DNA of 64,000 bases from DASPSM01 sp963800135 (GCA_963800135.1 CAWCZR010000011.1:62001-126000); one strand, 5' to 3'; numbered from the stretch's first letter, positions 1-9,653 are shown. Notes: generated by a model not told the origin, from the letters alone. Numbers and translations are program-made.

Positions 1-1
1 C

Positions 2-2020
2 GATCAGCGGCGAATTCTCACACAATGGATTCGTGAGGGAGCCGGCTACAGCCGGCACTGGTCCTTCGAGAAGCCCGTGCGCCCGCAGCTGCCGCGACTG
101 GCTGCAATCGCCGGACGGCCGGAATGGCCGGCCAACCCTGTCGACCTCTTTATTGGCGCGAAGCTGCAGGCGGCCGGTCTGGCCCCATCGCCACCAGCCG
201 ATCCCTACACGTTGATTCGGCGACTCAGTCTCGATTTGCGCGGCCTGCCGCCGACTCCGGCAGAGGTCGAGGAGTTCGTTCACGACTCCAATCCCGGCGC
301 CTACGAACGTATCGTCGACCGAATGCTGGCCGACCCGGCGTTCGGTGAGCGGTGTGCACGTCCCTGGCTCGATCTGGCCCGCTACGCCGACTCGGCCGGT
401 TACGCCTCGGACCCGCTGCGCACGATCTGGCTCTATCGCGATTGGGTGATCGACGCGCTCAATGCCAACCAGCCCTTCGATCAATTTACGATCGAGCAGC
501 TGGCCGGCGATCTGCTGCCCCACGCGACGAATGAGCAGCTCGTGGCGACGGCCTTCAATCGCAACACGATGACGAACACGGAGGGCGGCACCGACGACGA
601 AGAGTTCCGCGTGGCGGCCGTCAAAGACCGAGTGGACACCACGATGGATGTCTGGATGGGACTCACCATCGGATGCGCCAAGTGCCACAGCCACAAGTTC
701 GACCCGATCACGCAGGCCGAGTACTACCGCTTCTTTGCCATCTTCAACGAGACGGCCGACAACGATCAGCCGAACGAATCCCCCACGCTCTCTTTCCCGT
801 CGCGCGAGGCGGCCCGGCAGCGCGCGGTCGTCGATGCTCAAATCGCTGCGCTGAAGAAACGGGCCGGCTCGAAGAAAGATCCCAAGCTCGCCGCACGCAT
901 CGCCAAGCTGGCCCGTTCCCGCGCAAGGATCCCAGCGTCCCCGTGATGCGCGAGTTGCCGCGGCAGAAGCGTCGCCAAACGCATGTGATGGTCAAAGGCA
1001 ACTTCCTGGTTCCGGCCGAGGCCGTCGAGCCGGGCGTGCCGGCGTTTTTCGGCTCGTTGCCGAAAAGTGTTCCGGCTGATCGTCTGGCGATGGCCCGCTG
1101 GCTGGTGGATCGCGACAACCCGCTCACCGCGCGCGTCGCAGTCAATCGGCTGTGGTCGCAAGTTTTCGGCCAGGGAATCGTCGAAACGGAAGAGGATTTT
1201 GGAACGCAGGGCCGGTCGCCCAGCCATCCGGAGTTGCTCGATTATCTCGCCGTCGAGTATCGGGACCACGGCTGGAACACCAAGGCCCTCGTTCGCCTGC
1301 TCGTCACCTCGGCCACGTATCGGCAGTCGAGCCGCGAGACGCCGGAAGCCCTGCAAAAAGATCCCGGCAATCGCCTTTACGGTCGGGCGCCGCGATTTCG
1401 GCTGGAGGCCGAGATGGTCCGCGATCAGGCGTTGGCTCTCTCGGGCCTGTTGAGTCAGAAAATGAAGGGCCCGTCCGTCTTTCCACCGCAGCCGCCCGGA
1501 CTTTGGCGGGCCGCGTTTAACGGCGATCGCACCTGGCCAACGAGCCCGGGAGCCGACGCGCATCGCCGCGGCGCTTTACACTTTCTGGCGGCGGACGATC
1601 CCCTATCCATCGATGTCCACGTTTGATGCCCCCAGCCGCGAGGTGTGCTCGGTCCGCCGCGTGCGCACCAACACGCCGCTGCAGGCGTTCGTCACGCTCA
1701 ACGATCCGGTGTACGTCGAGGCGGCACAAGCTCTCTCGCGGCGGATCATGACAGAAGGCGGCCATTCGCCCCGCGAGCGCTGCCAATTCGCCCTGCGGCT
1801 CTGCCTGGCGCGCCCGCCGCGGGCCGAGCAAGTCGCGGAACTCGAGTCGCTGTTGCTCGACGAGCGGCGGCACTACCAAGCTGATCCGCGTGCGGCGCGG
1901 ATGCTGGCGGGTGGCCCCCAAGGCCAGTTGCCGCCCGGATTGGATACGGCCGACCTCGCGGCGTGGACCGTCGTCGCCAACGTGCTGTTGAATCTCGACG
2001 GCGTGCTGACCAAAGGCTGA
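2..2020 (+). CDS. PSD1-type DUF1549/DUF1553 protein, 5' truncated, two frameshifts
   Basis: Planctomycete-specific secreted protein family that usually carries an N-terminal cytochrome-like PSCyt1 domain, then DUF1549 and DUF1553. The reading frame is open from base 2 and its start lies outside the window. Bases 2-75 encode the usual linker after the cytochrome domain. DUF1549 follows (about 140-770) and contains GCAKCH at 671-688, a CxxCH heme-type motif conserved in the family. DUF1553 spans about 950-2000 with the typical VNRLW and TNTPLQA segments. The frame moves from 2 to 1 near 917-925 (one base short) and back to frame 2 at 1573 (one extra base). After removing base 1573 the typical LYTFWRRTIPYPSMSTF block is restored. 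The two shifts compensate, so sequencing error is likelier than decay. It lies 15 bp before the DUF1501 gene, its usual neighbour. The biochemical function is unknown. Confidence 0.85.
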
Positions 2021-2035
2021 CGAAAACGGCAAGTT

Positions 2036-3523
2036 ATGAAATCGCCAGACTCACTCCTTCAGGAAGCGCAACTGGCCCGCGTGCAGTTGCTGACGCGCCG
2101 ACACTTCCTGCGACAGTCACAGATCGGTCTGGGAGCGCTCGCCCTGACGAGCCTGCTGGGTAACTCGCAACCGCGCGCAGCGTCCGCCTCGGGTGCGGCC
2201 GACAACGCGCTGGCACTGCGCCCGCCCGTGAAGGCGGCCAAGGCGCGGGCCGTCATCTATCTGCACATGTCGGGTTCGCCGCCGCAGCAGGACCTCTTCG
2301 ACTACAAGCCCAAGCTCGTTCAGTACAACATGCAGCCCTGCCCGGACGAGCTCATGAAGGGACAGCGGTTCCCGTTCATCAAGGGGCATCCGAACCTGCT
2401 GGGGACGCCCTACCATTTCCGGCCGCACGGCCAATGCGGCACGGTGATGAGCGAGCTGTTGCCCCACATCGCCGGCCAGATCGACGACATCGCCCTCATC
2501 CGTTCGATGTGGACCGACCAGTTCAATCACGCGCCGGCCGAGTTGCTGTTGCACACCGGTTCGCCGCGCTTCGGCAGCGCCTCGATGGGCTCGTGGGTGA
2601 CCTACGGACTCGGGTCGGAAAACCAGGATCTGCCTGGGTTCGTGGTGCTGGTCAGCGGCGACAGCGATCCGAGCGCGGGCAAGAGCGTGTGGGGAAGTGG
2701 CTTTTTGCCGTCGGTCTTTCAGGGCGTGCAGTGCCGAACCGCGGGCGAACCGATCCTGTATGTCAGCGATCCGCCCGGCATGACGCGCGATGTCCGTCGC
2801 CGCAGCCTCGACGCGCTGGGCAAGCTCAACCGGCTCGAGCTGGCCGAGTTCGGCGATCCGGAAACGCTCACGCGGATTAGCCAGTACGAGCTGGCCTACC
2901 GCATGCAGATCTCCGTGCCGAACGTCATGGATATCTCCCGCGAGCCCGCCCACGTCCACGAGGCCTATGGCACGAAGCCCGGCGTCACGGCCTTCGCTAA
3001 CAACTGTCTCCTGGCGCGACGGCTCGTCGAGCGCGGCGTGCGCTACGTGCAGCTCTTCGATTGGGGCTGGGACATGCACGGCACGGCCCGCGACAACGAC
3101 CTGATCACCGGCCTGCCCAAGAAGTGTCGCGAGGTCGACCGGCCGATCGCCGCGCTGTTGCGGGATCTCAAATCGAGCGGTCTGTTGGACGAAACGATCG
3201 TGGTCTGGAGCGGCGAGTTCGGCCGCACTTCGATGAACGAAGCCCGCGGCGGCTCGAAGCTCTTGGGCCGCGACCATCACCCGCACTGCTTCTCGATATG
3301 GCTGGCCGGCGGCGGCATCAAGGGAGGCACGGCGCTCGGGGAGACCGACGACCTGGGCTACTTCATCGTGAAAGACAAAGTGACCGTACACGATCTGCAG
3401 GCCACCGTGCTGCGTCTGTTGGGACTCGACGCCCACCACCTCACGTTTCCGTTCCAGGGCCTCGACCAGCGGCTGATCGGCCCGACAAACGACGCGAAAA
3501 TCATCCAGCCCATCTTGAGCTAG
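2036..3523 (+). CDS. DUF1501 family Tat-exported protein
   Basis: A 495-residue member of the DUF1501 family, related in fold to alkaline phosphatase/sulfatase-type proteins and typically paired with PSD1 proteins in Planctomycetes. Residues 20-25 read TRRHFL, a twin-arginine export motif, followed by a hydrophobic stretch (GLGALALTSLLG), so the protein is probably exported folded. Family landmarks include YLHMSGSPPQQDLFDYKP near residue 77, the GEFGRT segment and the GRDHHP segment in the C-terminal third. The ATG at 2036 lies 15 bp after the PSD1 stop codon, so the two genes are likely cotranscribed. The real substrate of this pair is unknown; a role with sulfated or complex polysaccharides is often proposed from genome context and is not shown here. 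Confidence 0.92.
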   Translation: MKSPDSLLQEAQLARVQLLTRRHFLRQSQIGLGALALTSLLGNSQPRAASASGAADNALALRPPVKAAKARAVIYLHMSGSPPQQDLFDYKPKLVQYNMQPCPDELMKGQRFPFIKGHPNLLGTPYHFRPHGQCGTVMSELLPHIAGQIDDIALIRSMWTDQFNHAPAELLLHTGSPRFGSASMGSWVTYGLGSENQDLPGFVVLVSGDSDPSAGKSVWGSGFLPSVFQGVQCRTAGEPILYVSDPPGMTRDVRRRSLDALGKLNRLELAEFGDPETLTRISQYELAYRMQISVPNVMDISREPAHVHEAYGTKPGVTAFANNCLLARRLVERGVRYVQLFDWGWDMHGTARDNDLITGLPKKCREVDRPIAALLRDLKSSGLLDETIVVWSGEFGRTSMNEARGGSKLLGRDHHPHCFSIWLAGGGIKGGTALGETDDLGYFIVKDKVTVHDLQATVLRLLGLDAHHLTFPFQGLDQRLIGPTNDAKIIQPILS

Positions 3524-3551
3524 CGATCTGGTATCTTGAGCTAGCGATTTG
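3512..3551 (+). repeat. 19-bp direct duplication across the DUF1501 stop codon
   Basis: Bases 3512-3530 (ATCTTGAGCTAGCGATCTG) recur at 3533-3551 with one mismatch, a 21-bp period. The first copy contains the last codons and the TAG stop of the DUF1501 gene. The second copy lies just outside it. This looks like a small local slippage duplication. Confidence 0.8.
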
Positions 3552-3641
3552 ACACGGTTCTTGGTCGAGGGATACGATCCGCGCACTGCCATCAGCGGCT
3601 GCTCGGCCGACGCAATCGATCCATTTCAAGGAGGCAAGTCG

Positions 3642-4268
3642 ATGAGGCGGTCCATCCAGCTAGTTTTGGTCGCGGCAATCATCACCTTGACGGACGCGTG
3701 GCTCTGGGCTCAGACGCCAATCAAGACCCCATCCGGTGCCGAACTTAACATTGGGACGTTCGAGGGACCAGCCCGCAAACCGGCGGAACTCGCGTCGAGC
3801 CCGCCGCTCGCGACCACGACCGTCGAGGCGATCAATCTGCGGAACCAGTACATCGAGCTGTCGAAGAAAAAGGCGCTCTTGATGAAGGAGCCGGAGCTCA
3901 AGCGCGAAATCGAAATGCTCGAGCGAGATATCCCCGAGCTCGAAGCCTGGGCGAAGGCCGAGGAAGCGGTCCAACTCTTGCATGAGGTGATCGAAAAGCA
4001 TCCCAACACGCAGGCCGCGAAGTCCGCGCAGGCGGCGATCGAATTGATCAAGGGACGCGGCAGAGAAGAGTTCCTTGTTCCGACACCTGATGATGGGATT
4101 TTGAAAGGGCGGATCCACGGCCTGCGACCAGTAGCGCCATCGGCCCCGCGCAATTCGAACCGCCAATTCGACGACCCGCAACGGGCCGCGCCCGCGGCAC
4201 CTCGGGACCGAGACTTCCAGCGCGAAAGCCTTCAGCCCAAGCCGACGAGGAGCATTTTCCAATCGTAG
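3642..4268 (+). CDS. secreted helical protein of unknown function
   Basis: I do not recognise a family. The protein has 208 residues from the ATG at 3642, chosen because AAGGAGG at 3628-3634 is an ideal ribosome binding site and a signal peptide follows directly (hydrophobic residues about 6-20, ending near WAQ). The same frame is open upstream to 3549 but without a better start. The middle (about 65-135) is charged and helical, with a heptad-like stretch and a TPR-like helix pair around HEVIEKHPNTQAAKSAQ, and the C-terminal 70 residues are rich in Pro, Arg and Ala and probably disordered. It follows the DUF1501 gene by 118 bp and is convergent with the phosphatase gene. Confidence 0.75.
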   Translation: MRRSIQLVLVAAIITLTDAWLWAQTPIKTPSGAELNIGTFEGPARKPAELASSPPLATTTVEAINLRNQYIELSKKKALLMKEPELKREIEMLERDIPELEAWAKAEEAVQLLHEVIEKHPNTQAAKSAQAAIELIKGRGREEFLVPTPDDGILKGRIHGLRPVAPSAPRNSNRQFDDPQRAAPAAPRDRDFQRESLQPKPTRSIFQS

Positions 4269-4285
4269 ACTAATCCGGCGGTGGC

Positions 4286-5578
4286 CTAGACCACGCGGGC
4301 GACCACCAGCGTGCGGTCGTCACGGGGCGCGGCTCCGTCCGTGTGCGATTCGACGTGCTTGAGCACTCGATCGACGATCTCCGCCGGCTCCGCTCCGCAG
4401 GCGGCGAGCGCTTTGTCCAAGCGATCGGTGCCGAAGAGTTCGCCGCTGGGGCTGGGGGCTTCGGTGATGCCGTCGGTGTAGAAGACGATCTGGTCGCCGG
4501 GCTGGAGTTGCTCGGTGTGTGAGACAAATCCCGGTTCTTCGAGCACGCCGAGCGGAACCTGCTGGGCTCCGTCGAGCGCCAACACGCTCTGGTCGCCGCA
4601 GCGGCGCATCCGCGGCGGATTGTGGCCGGCCGACGAGTAAGTCAGCCGCCGCGTCTTCGGATCGTAGATGCCGTAAAACGCCGTTACGAACGTGCCGTTG
4701 ACGCCCACGTAGTGGTCCAGCAGCTTGCGATTGAGAAATGAAAGCAGTTCGCTCGGCGGCGCGGGATCATTCGGGTAGTTGTGCACGATGCTGTGCATCA
4801 CGGCCATCATCACGGCGGCCGGCGTCCCGTGCCCGCTGACGTCGGCGATTAATATGCCCAACAGGCCCTGCCCAAGCGGGATGAAATCGTAGTAGTCGCC
4901 GCCGGCGCGTCGCGCTGTCTCATAGTTTGCCGCCAGGTGCAGCGAGGGAATGTCGGGGAGCTTGGCCGGCAGCAGCGACCGTTGAATGGCGGCGACCGCT
5001 TTCATTTCGCGGTCGATCTCTTCGTAGGCGGTTTTCACCTTGTCGGCGAGCACGAGCGAGTTGGTGGCCCGGCCGAACAGATTGGCAGTCCAAACGTGCT
5101 CGGGAAGCAGCTCGGGATCGAATGTGCCCGATTCGCGGCGGAGATGGACCACCATGTTGAGAGCCACGCCCTGATCCAACAGCGGAATGGCGACCAGCGA
5201 CGAAAATCCCTCGAGGTAGCGGGCTGCCGGATCGTCGGGTGAGATGGAAAAATCCTCGATGATTCGCGGCTCGTCGCCGTAAATCAGCTCGCCCAAGATA
5301 CCGCCGTTGATGATCGGCAGCTTCTCCGGCTCCTTCCAAGGATTGATCGTTTCTTCCCAGGCGGTCGAGCGGGTGATCTTCACTTGGGGCGGCCGCAAGT
5401 CGCGGCGGCTCAGCGAGATCGACCGATCGATCCGCCGGAACCGCTTCATCCGGGCAGCATATTGCTGCACCATCAATTGCGGATCGGTCTGCTTGCTCAT
5501 CTCGCGCATCATTTCCATGACCGCGCTGAGCCGCTCTTCCCAGTTCAAATCGGGCGCCGCCAGATTCTCAACTCGCAT
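4286..5578 (-). CDS. SpoIIE/RsbU-type serine phosphatase with N-terminal GAF-like domain
   Basis: A PP2C-like protein serine phosphatase of the RsbU/SpoIIE class (430 residues), which typically dephosphorylates anti-anti-sigma proteins in partner-switching signalling. Residues about 20-180 resemble a GAF sensor domain, followed by a short coiled-coil linker (about 180-200). Catalytic metal-binding motifs are visible: AGGDYYDF at 225-232, DVSGHG at 246-251, then SSAGHNPP, FYTDGITEA and a C-terminal RDDRTLVV. No membrane segment is seen, so it is cytoplasmic. GGAGAG lies just upstream of the ATG. It is 103 bp downstream of the HtrA-like gene on the same strand and may be cotranscribed. No partner anti-sigma or STAS gene is adjacent. 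The sigma/anti-sigma pair at 48-49 kb is of a different type. Confidence 0.93.
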   Translation of the reverse strand: MRVENLAAPDLNWEERLSAVMEMMREMSKQTDPQLMVQQYAARMKRFRRIDRSISLSRRDLRPPQVKITRSTAWEETINPWKEPEKLPIINGGILGELIYGDEPRIIEDFSISPDDPAARYLEGFSSLVAIPLLDQGVALNMVVHLRRESGTFDPELLPEHVWTANLFGRATNSLVLADKVKTAYEEIDREMKAVAAIQRSLLPAKLPDIPSLHLAANYETARRAGGDYYDFIPLGQGLLGILIADVSGHGTPAAVMMAVMHSIVHNYPNDPAPPSELLSFLNRKLLDHYVGVNGTFVTAFYGIYDPKTRRLTYSSAGHNPPRMRRCGDQSVLALDGAQQVPLGVLEEPGFVSHTEQLQPGDQIVFYTDGITEAPSPSGELFGTDRLDKALAACGAEPAEIVDRVLKHVESHTDGAAPRDDRTLVVARVV

Positions 5579-5681
5579 CGGACTCTCCGCGAGAGCTTGG
5601 ATGACTGATGATCGACCGTCAGTTATCAGCTATCAGTTTGCCAATGGACAGCGGCTTACCGCCAGTGTCGCCCTGTTTCGT

Positions 5682-6761
5682 TCAGGATTCGGTATAACGC
5701 GGGGACACCGCGATCTTTTCCATCCGTTCGTTGCGAATGATGGTCAGTTCCAGCGCCGCGGTTGCGGCAGTGGGTTGGGCACCCGGACTCGGTTGGCCGC
5801 TCGACGCCAGCCGGCCCGATAATACGCGGTGCAAATCGTCGACGTCGGCGATGATCCGGTCGTTGGCCGCCACGATCACGTCGTGCGCCCGCAGCCCGGC
5901 CAGATCGGACGGTCCCTTGGGCGACACTTCGATCACTTCGACGGCGGTGTCCGACAGCAAGTCATGTTCGCGGACCAGCCGCCGGGCCAGTTGGGCTGCC
6001 GATACCGTAATTCCGAGCGACAGGCGTCGCACGCGGCCGTGGGCGGCCAACTCCCCTACGATCCACGCTGCCGTGCTCGACGGGATGGCAAAGCCGAGCC
6101 CTTGGGCCATGGCAATCACCGCGGTGTTGATGCCCACGACGCGGCCGCGGGAATCGACTAGCGGGCCGCCCGAGTTGCCTGGGTTGAGCGGAGCGGTGTG
6201 CTGTACGACGTTTTCGATCAGACGGCCGAATTCGCTCCGCATGGCCCGTCCCAGGGCGCTCACGACGCCCGTCGAGACGGTCGAGCGAAATCCGAACGGG
6301 TTGCCCATCGCGATCACCAGCTGGCCGACCTGCAGAGCCTGAGAGTCGCCGAAGGTCGCATAGGGCAGATCGCGGGCAGCCAGCCGCAATAGGGCCAGAT
6401 CGGTCGAGGGGTCGTCCCCGACGAGGTCGGCCGGAATCTTGTCCCCCTCTTCCGTGGTGGCAGTGAACGAATGGCGTCCGTGGACGACGTGGCTGTTGGT
6501 GACGGCGTAGCCGTCCGGCGTGACGAGAAAGCCCGAGCCCATACCGCCCCGCTGATCGCCGCGGGCCGCGACGGCGATCACCGCCGGCCCCACGTTCTGG
6601 GCCACGTTGATGACTGCCTGCGAATAGGCGTCGAGCAAATCGGCGTCGCGCACGGTCTCGGCAGGCGACGAGACTTTCGTGGTCGGCGGATTCCGACCCG
6701 AGTCGCTGCCCGGCGTCTCACCCGACGCGGCCAGCAGCGAGAAGATTCGATTGTGCGTCAT
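5682..6761 (-). CDS. HtrA/DegP-like trypsin-family serine protease with PDZ domain
   Basis: A 359-residue S1C protease. The catalytic triad is visible as H91 (TNSHVV), D121 (STDLALL) and S197 (NPGNSGGPL), followed by one PDZ domain at about 240-335. The start at 6761 is chosen because AGGAAAGG sits 8 bp upstream; an in-frame start further up at 6815 has no such site. The N-terminus before the protease domain is hydrophilic (residues 11-45), with no signal peptide or membrane anchor, which is unusual because most HtrA proteins work in the periplasm. The residue just before the NPGNSGG loop is T-A-P-L rather than the common D-A-A-I. Its gene leads towards the phosphatase gene. Quality-control degradation of misfolded protein is the likely role, with location uncertain. 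Confidence 0.92.
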   Translation of the reverse strand: MTHNRIFSLLAASGETPGSDSGRNPPTTKVSSPAETVRDADLLDAYSQAVINVAQNVGPAVIAVAARGDQRGGMGSGFLVTPDGYAVTNSHVVHGRHSFTATTEEGDKIPADLVGDDPSTDLALLRLAARDLPYATFGDSQALQVGQLVIAMGNPFGFRSTVSTGVVSALGRAMRSEFGRLIENVVQHTAPLNPGNSGGPLVDSRGRVVGINTAVIAMAQGLGFAIPSSTAAWIVGELAAHGRVRRLSLGITVSAAQLARRLVREHDLLSDTAVEVIEVSPKGPSDLAGLRAHDVIVAANDRIIADVDDLHRVLSGRLASSGQPSPGAQPTAATAALELTIIRNERMEKIAVSPRYTES

Positions 6762-7120
6762 GGCAAGTTCCTTTCCTCGCATCGGCGAATGTCGGCGGAA
6801 TTGTAGGCACGACACACAATCCGTTAACGAGGATCAGACGCACAGTGGCGGCCGGCGGAGGGCTCGAGCGCAAGTTTCTGCGCAGCCGCCAGTTGCAACC
6901 ATCAGGCTTCGTTAACGTGGCGCGACAGGGCCAACGGGTCAACTGGACACTCCTTGGACCGTGCGCCGGGCCGTTCTGCCCGTTGACGGGAGTGGCCGGG
7001 ACTCAGTCCCGGACTGAACAAATGCCGGCTATAATGCAGCCATCCGTCAGTTCGCACGAGGCCCGTTCGTCTAGCCCCGTTCTGCCTCAAACGACGCTGC
7101 CACAACCCGAGGAGCAAGCG
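6762..7120. other. divergent intergenic region between the protease and a secreted protein gene
   Basis: The 359 bp hold no supported gene. A perfect 8-1-8 palindrome (6996-7012) and a TATAAT box (7030-7035) lie on the side of the gene starting at 7121. No well-spaced -35 element is visible for that box. Confidence 0.5.
6996..7012. promoter_or_regulatory. 8-1-8 palindrome, candidate operator
   Basis: CCGGGACTCAGTCCCGG is a perfect inverted repeat with a one-base centre. It lies 18 bp upstream of TATAAT (7030-7035), placing it over the expected -35 region for the gene at 7121. Its 9-bp core GACTCAGTC is also the core of the palindrome before the feo genes (53629-53643, minus strand). The regulator is unknown and binding is inferred only from symmetry and position. 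Confidence 0.4.
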
Positions 7121-7690
7121 ATGAAGAAGGCCTTAGCCCTGTTGTCGGCGTTCGCGTGCGTGACGGCGTTTGCCGTCGTCGCCCGCGCCGGCGAAACGAA
7201 GTCCGAGCACAAAGCCGTCACCAATCCCGAAACGGTCGTTTACGACGCGGAATCGGCGTTCGAGTTTCTCAAGTCGATGACCGGCACTTGGCAGCGGACG
7301 GGCGGCAGTCACGACTATGGCGCCAAGTCACCCCAGAGCACGTTCCGAGTCTCGGGCGCCGGCAGCTCGGTCGTCGAAACGATCTTCCCCAACGATCCGA
7401 GCGAGATGATCAGCGTTTATCACATGGACGGCAACGACCTGTTGCTCACCCACTATTGTGCGCTGCACAACGCTCCGGTGATGAAGTTCCAAAAGACGAA
7501 CACGCCCGGCGAAATCAAGTTCGTGTTCAATGGGGGCACCAACTTTGACCCCAAGGTCGACATGCACGTGCACGAAGGCTACTTCAAGGTTACCAACGAT
7601 AAAACCATCCGGGCCACCTTCGTGGTTTACAACGACGGCAAGCCGGGACAGGCGATGACCGCCACGCTGACCCGCAAGGACGCCAAGTAG
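7121..7690 (+). CDS. small secreted protein, lipocalin-like fold suspected
   Basis: A 189-residue protein of a type common as 'hypothetical' in Planctomycetes; no domain is firmly recognised. The ATG at 7121 is chosen because GAGGAG lies 8-13 bp upstream and a clear signal peptide follows (MKKALALLSAFACVTAFA, cleavage near ARA-GE). The mature part begins with a FEFLKSMTGTWQ segment, a pattern seen in one-domain barrel proteins such as DUF1579/THAP4-like families, and has alternating beta-like stretches (FRVSGAGSSVVETIF, MISVYHMDGNDLLLTHY). This suggests a small ligand-binding beta-barrel in the periplasm, but that is inference. It is convergent with the BBP7 gene. Confidence 0.8.
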   Translation: MKKALALLSAFACVTAFAVVARAGETKSEHKAVTNPETVVYDAESAFEFLKSMTGTWQRTGGSHDYGAKSPQSTFRVSGAGSSVVETIFPNDPSEMISVYHMDGNDLLLTHYCALHNAPVMKFQKTNTPGEIKFVFNGGTNFDPKVDMHVHEGYFKVTNDKTIRATFVVYNDGKPGQAMTATLTRKDAK

Positions 7691-7786
7691 GGCGGCATCG
7701 ACACGCGCACGCGGCGAGTCCTTAAACGGGCCGAGCTCTACGCCGTTCGTTTGCTGCCGTCGTCCGTTGGTTGCTGTCGCCGCTGA

Positions 7787-9217
7787 TTAGAACCGCACTT
7801 CCATTCCCAAGTTGAGGCCCTGTGCCCAGAAGGTCGACTGGTTGGCCGTGTAGGACGGCCGGGACGGGTCGGTGGCCGGGGCGGCGATCGGCGGATTGGC
7901 CTGCTGCACGAGGGACGTGCGGTACAGGTTCTCGCCCCCGTCGATCTGGTTGCCCGGGCGAGCCACGTCGCTGATGTAGAGGAAGTCGTAGCCGACGAGG
8001 ATGCGGGCCCACGTGTTGATCGCGTAGCCGACCGTCAGGTCGACTTCCGGCAACACGGCGAAGTGATCCGAGCTGAAGCCGCCCAGGTTGCTCGTCTGCG
8101 TGAACGCGCCGCCGGCATAGTTGATCGGCGCCGCGGCGATCGGGTTGGCCAGGTTGGTCTGCGTGCCACCATTGATGTCGGTGCGTTCCACCGTGTCACC
8201 CAGCGCGAGCTTGAAGTCGGCTCGATAGTAGAAGCCGCCGCGCCAGCCGCCGTGGCCGTCGTCCGGCGAAGTCTCGAAGCGGATGCCGAGCAAACCGCCG
8301 TAGAAGTTGTTGCTCGAGCTAAAGGTGTCAAACGTGTTGAACACCACGTTGGACTGCGCCTGGGCCGTCGTCTGGTTGGCCGACGTGTAATCCAGGTCCT
8401 CGTAGAGCGAGAACCAGCGGAAGCCGAACATCGCGTCGACGCGGAAGTGATTGGCCTGCGTGATGTTGAAAAGTCCATAGCTGTCGGCGCCCTGCGTGCG
8501 GCTCACCATGTTGAGCGAGTCGTGCGTGATGATGTTGCCGTTCAATCCTCCCGGCACCGCGAACAGCGTGGCAAGCGCGGGCAACATTGCGGCGGGCCCT
8601 GGCGTGCCGCCGTGGAAGGTGCCCGTCACGTCGAAGAACGGAGTCTGCAAGGTCGGCGCGGCGGCCCCGCCCAGCGTCAGCGCGGTCTGCGTTTCGCTGG
8701 CCGTTCCCAGGTAGAAGTAGGTGCCTTCCATCCCGACCGTGTGCCCTTCGTCGAACCAGAAGCCCACCGTGCCTTTGACGCCTTGCCGCGTTCCCAGGTC
8801 GACGTCGTTGCCGCCGATGGCGACCGACGTGCCGGCTCCGCCAATGGCGCCCGGCATCGGCGTGCCGCCGGTCGGCGTGCCCGGGGCGACGCTGGTCGCC
8901 AGCGGGGTCGTCTCGGGGCTGGACTTTGTCCACCAGAGCAAGTACTCGGCCCGCGCCCAGACGCGATCGCAATCGCTCGGCGCGCAGTTGTTGCAGCTGC
9001 CGTCGAGCGAATAGCCCTGGCCCGGCGGCGCGCTATACACGGGGCCGGACATCGGTCCCATGATCGGTTGCTCCAAGGAGACGGGGCCGGTCGTGACGGT
9101 GGGGGGAGCCGGCGCTGCGGGCCCCATCACCGGCATTTGGTTGAGCGGCACTTGGGCCAGCGCCGAGCTAGCGCCGGCGAAGACAATGGCAACGGAGGCG
9201 AGCAATCCTTTGCTCAT
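7787..9217 (-). CDS. BBP7 family outer-membrane beta-barrel protein
   Basis: A 476-residue outer-membrane protein of the planctomycete BBP7 group. The ATG at 9217 is preceded by GGAAGG at 9221-9226, and the first 22 residues form a signal peptide ending SSALAQ. After a Pro-rich linker comes the hallmark segment VWARAEYLLWWTKSSP, then a series of amphipathic strands alternating with Gly/Asn/Thr-rich loops. The last residues (GLNLGMEVRF) end in phenylalanine, as usual for barrels inserted by the BAM machinery. The function is unknown; these are abundant, lineage-specific surface proteins. It is divergent from the ThuA gene with a long shared upstream region. Confidence 0.88.
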   Translation of the reverse strand: MSKGLLASVAIVFAGASSALAQVPLNQMPVMGPAAPAPPTVTTGPVSLEQPIMGPMSGPVYSAPPGQGYSLDGSCNNCAPSDCDRVWARAEYLLWWTKSSPETTPLATSVAPGTPTGGTPMPGAIGGAGTSVAIGGNDVDLGTRQGVKGTVGFWFDEGHTVGMEGTYFYLGTASETQTALTLGGAAAPTLQTPFFDVTGTFHGGTPGPAAMLPALATLFAVPGGLNGNIITHDSLNMVSRTQGADSYGLFNITQANHFRVDAMFGFRWFSLYEDLDYTSANQTTAQAQSNVVFNTFDTFSSSNNFYGGLLGIRFETSPDDGHGGWRGGFYYRADFKLALGDTVERTDINGGTQTNLANPIAAAPINYAGGAFTQTSNLGGFSSDHFAVLPEVDLTVGYAINTWARILVGYDFLYISDVARPGNQIDGGENLYRTSLVQQANPPIAAPATDPSRPSYTANQSTFWAQGLNLGMEVRF

Positions 9218-9653
9218 CGGCCTTCCCTTCAATTCCTGATTTTGTTGGCCCGTCCGGTCTCGAAGCAGCGTCGACTGGTCCCCGCGACGAAAAACTCGGC
9301 CGGCCGAACCGGCCCTGGCGGCATCAACGCGTCCTTGCGTTCCGCCGCCGCCAACTTTCCGAATCGCGGCCCTACGACGTCCCTATTTGGCAGATGTCAG
9401 CCATCGGGTTCTATCGACGTGCCCTAGGCCGGGCAGTGAAAGCAACTTAAGTCAGTTGATAAACTCTCCTAGATTACGCGGTTTGACGGCCTGTAAGGAA
9501 ATTGTCGAATCTGCGGCAAACCCCGAAGTGAACGGAATTGCTGCCTTTACGCGATGTGCGGCCCCGAAGGGTCGGCGGTTGAACCCCTCCTTCGCGCCTG
9601 TAAGTTGACCGTCGCGCTTCCTCTTTCGACCGACACCCACCCGAGATCCCACC
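9218..9653. other. 436-bp divergent intergenic region
   Basis: It separates the BBP7 gene (minus) from the ThuA-like gene (plus). I see no open frame with homology, no RNA structure and no strong promoter. TTGACG at 9483-9488 is followed 16 bp later by TCGAAT, a weak candidate for the ThuA side only. Confidence 0.4.
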
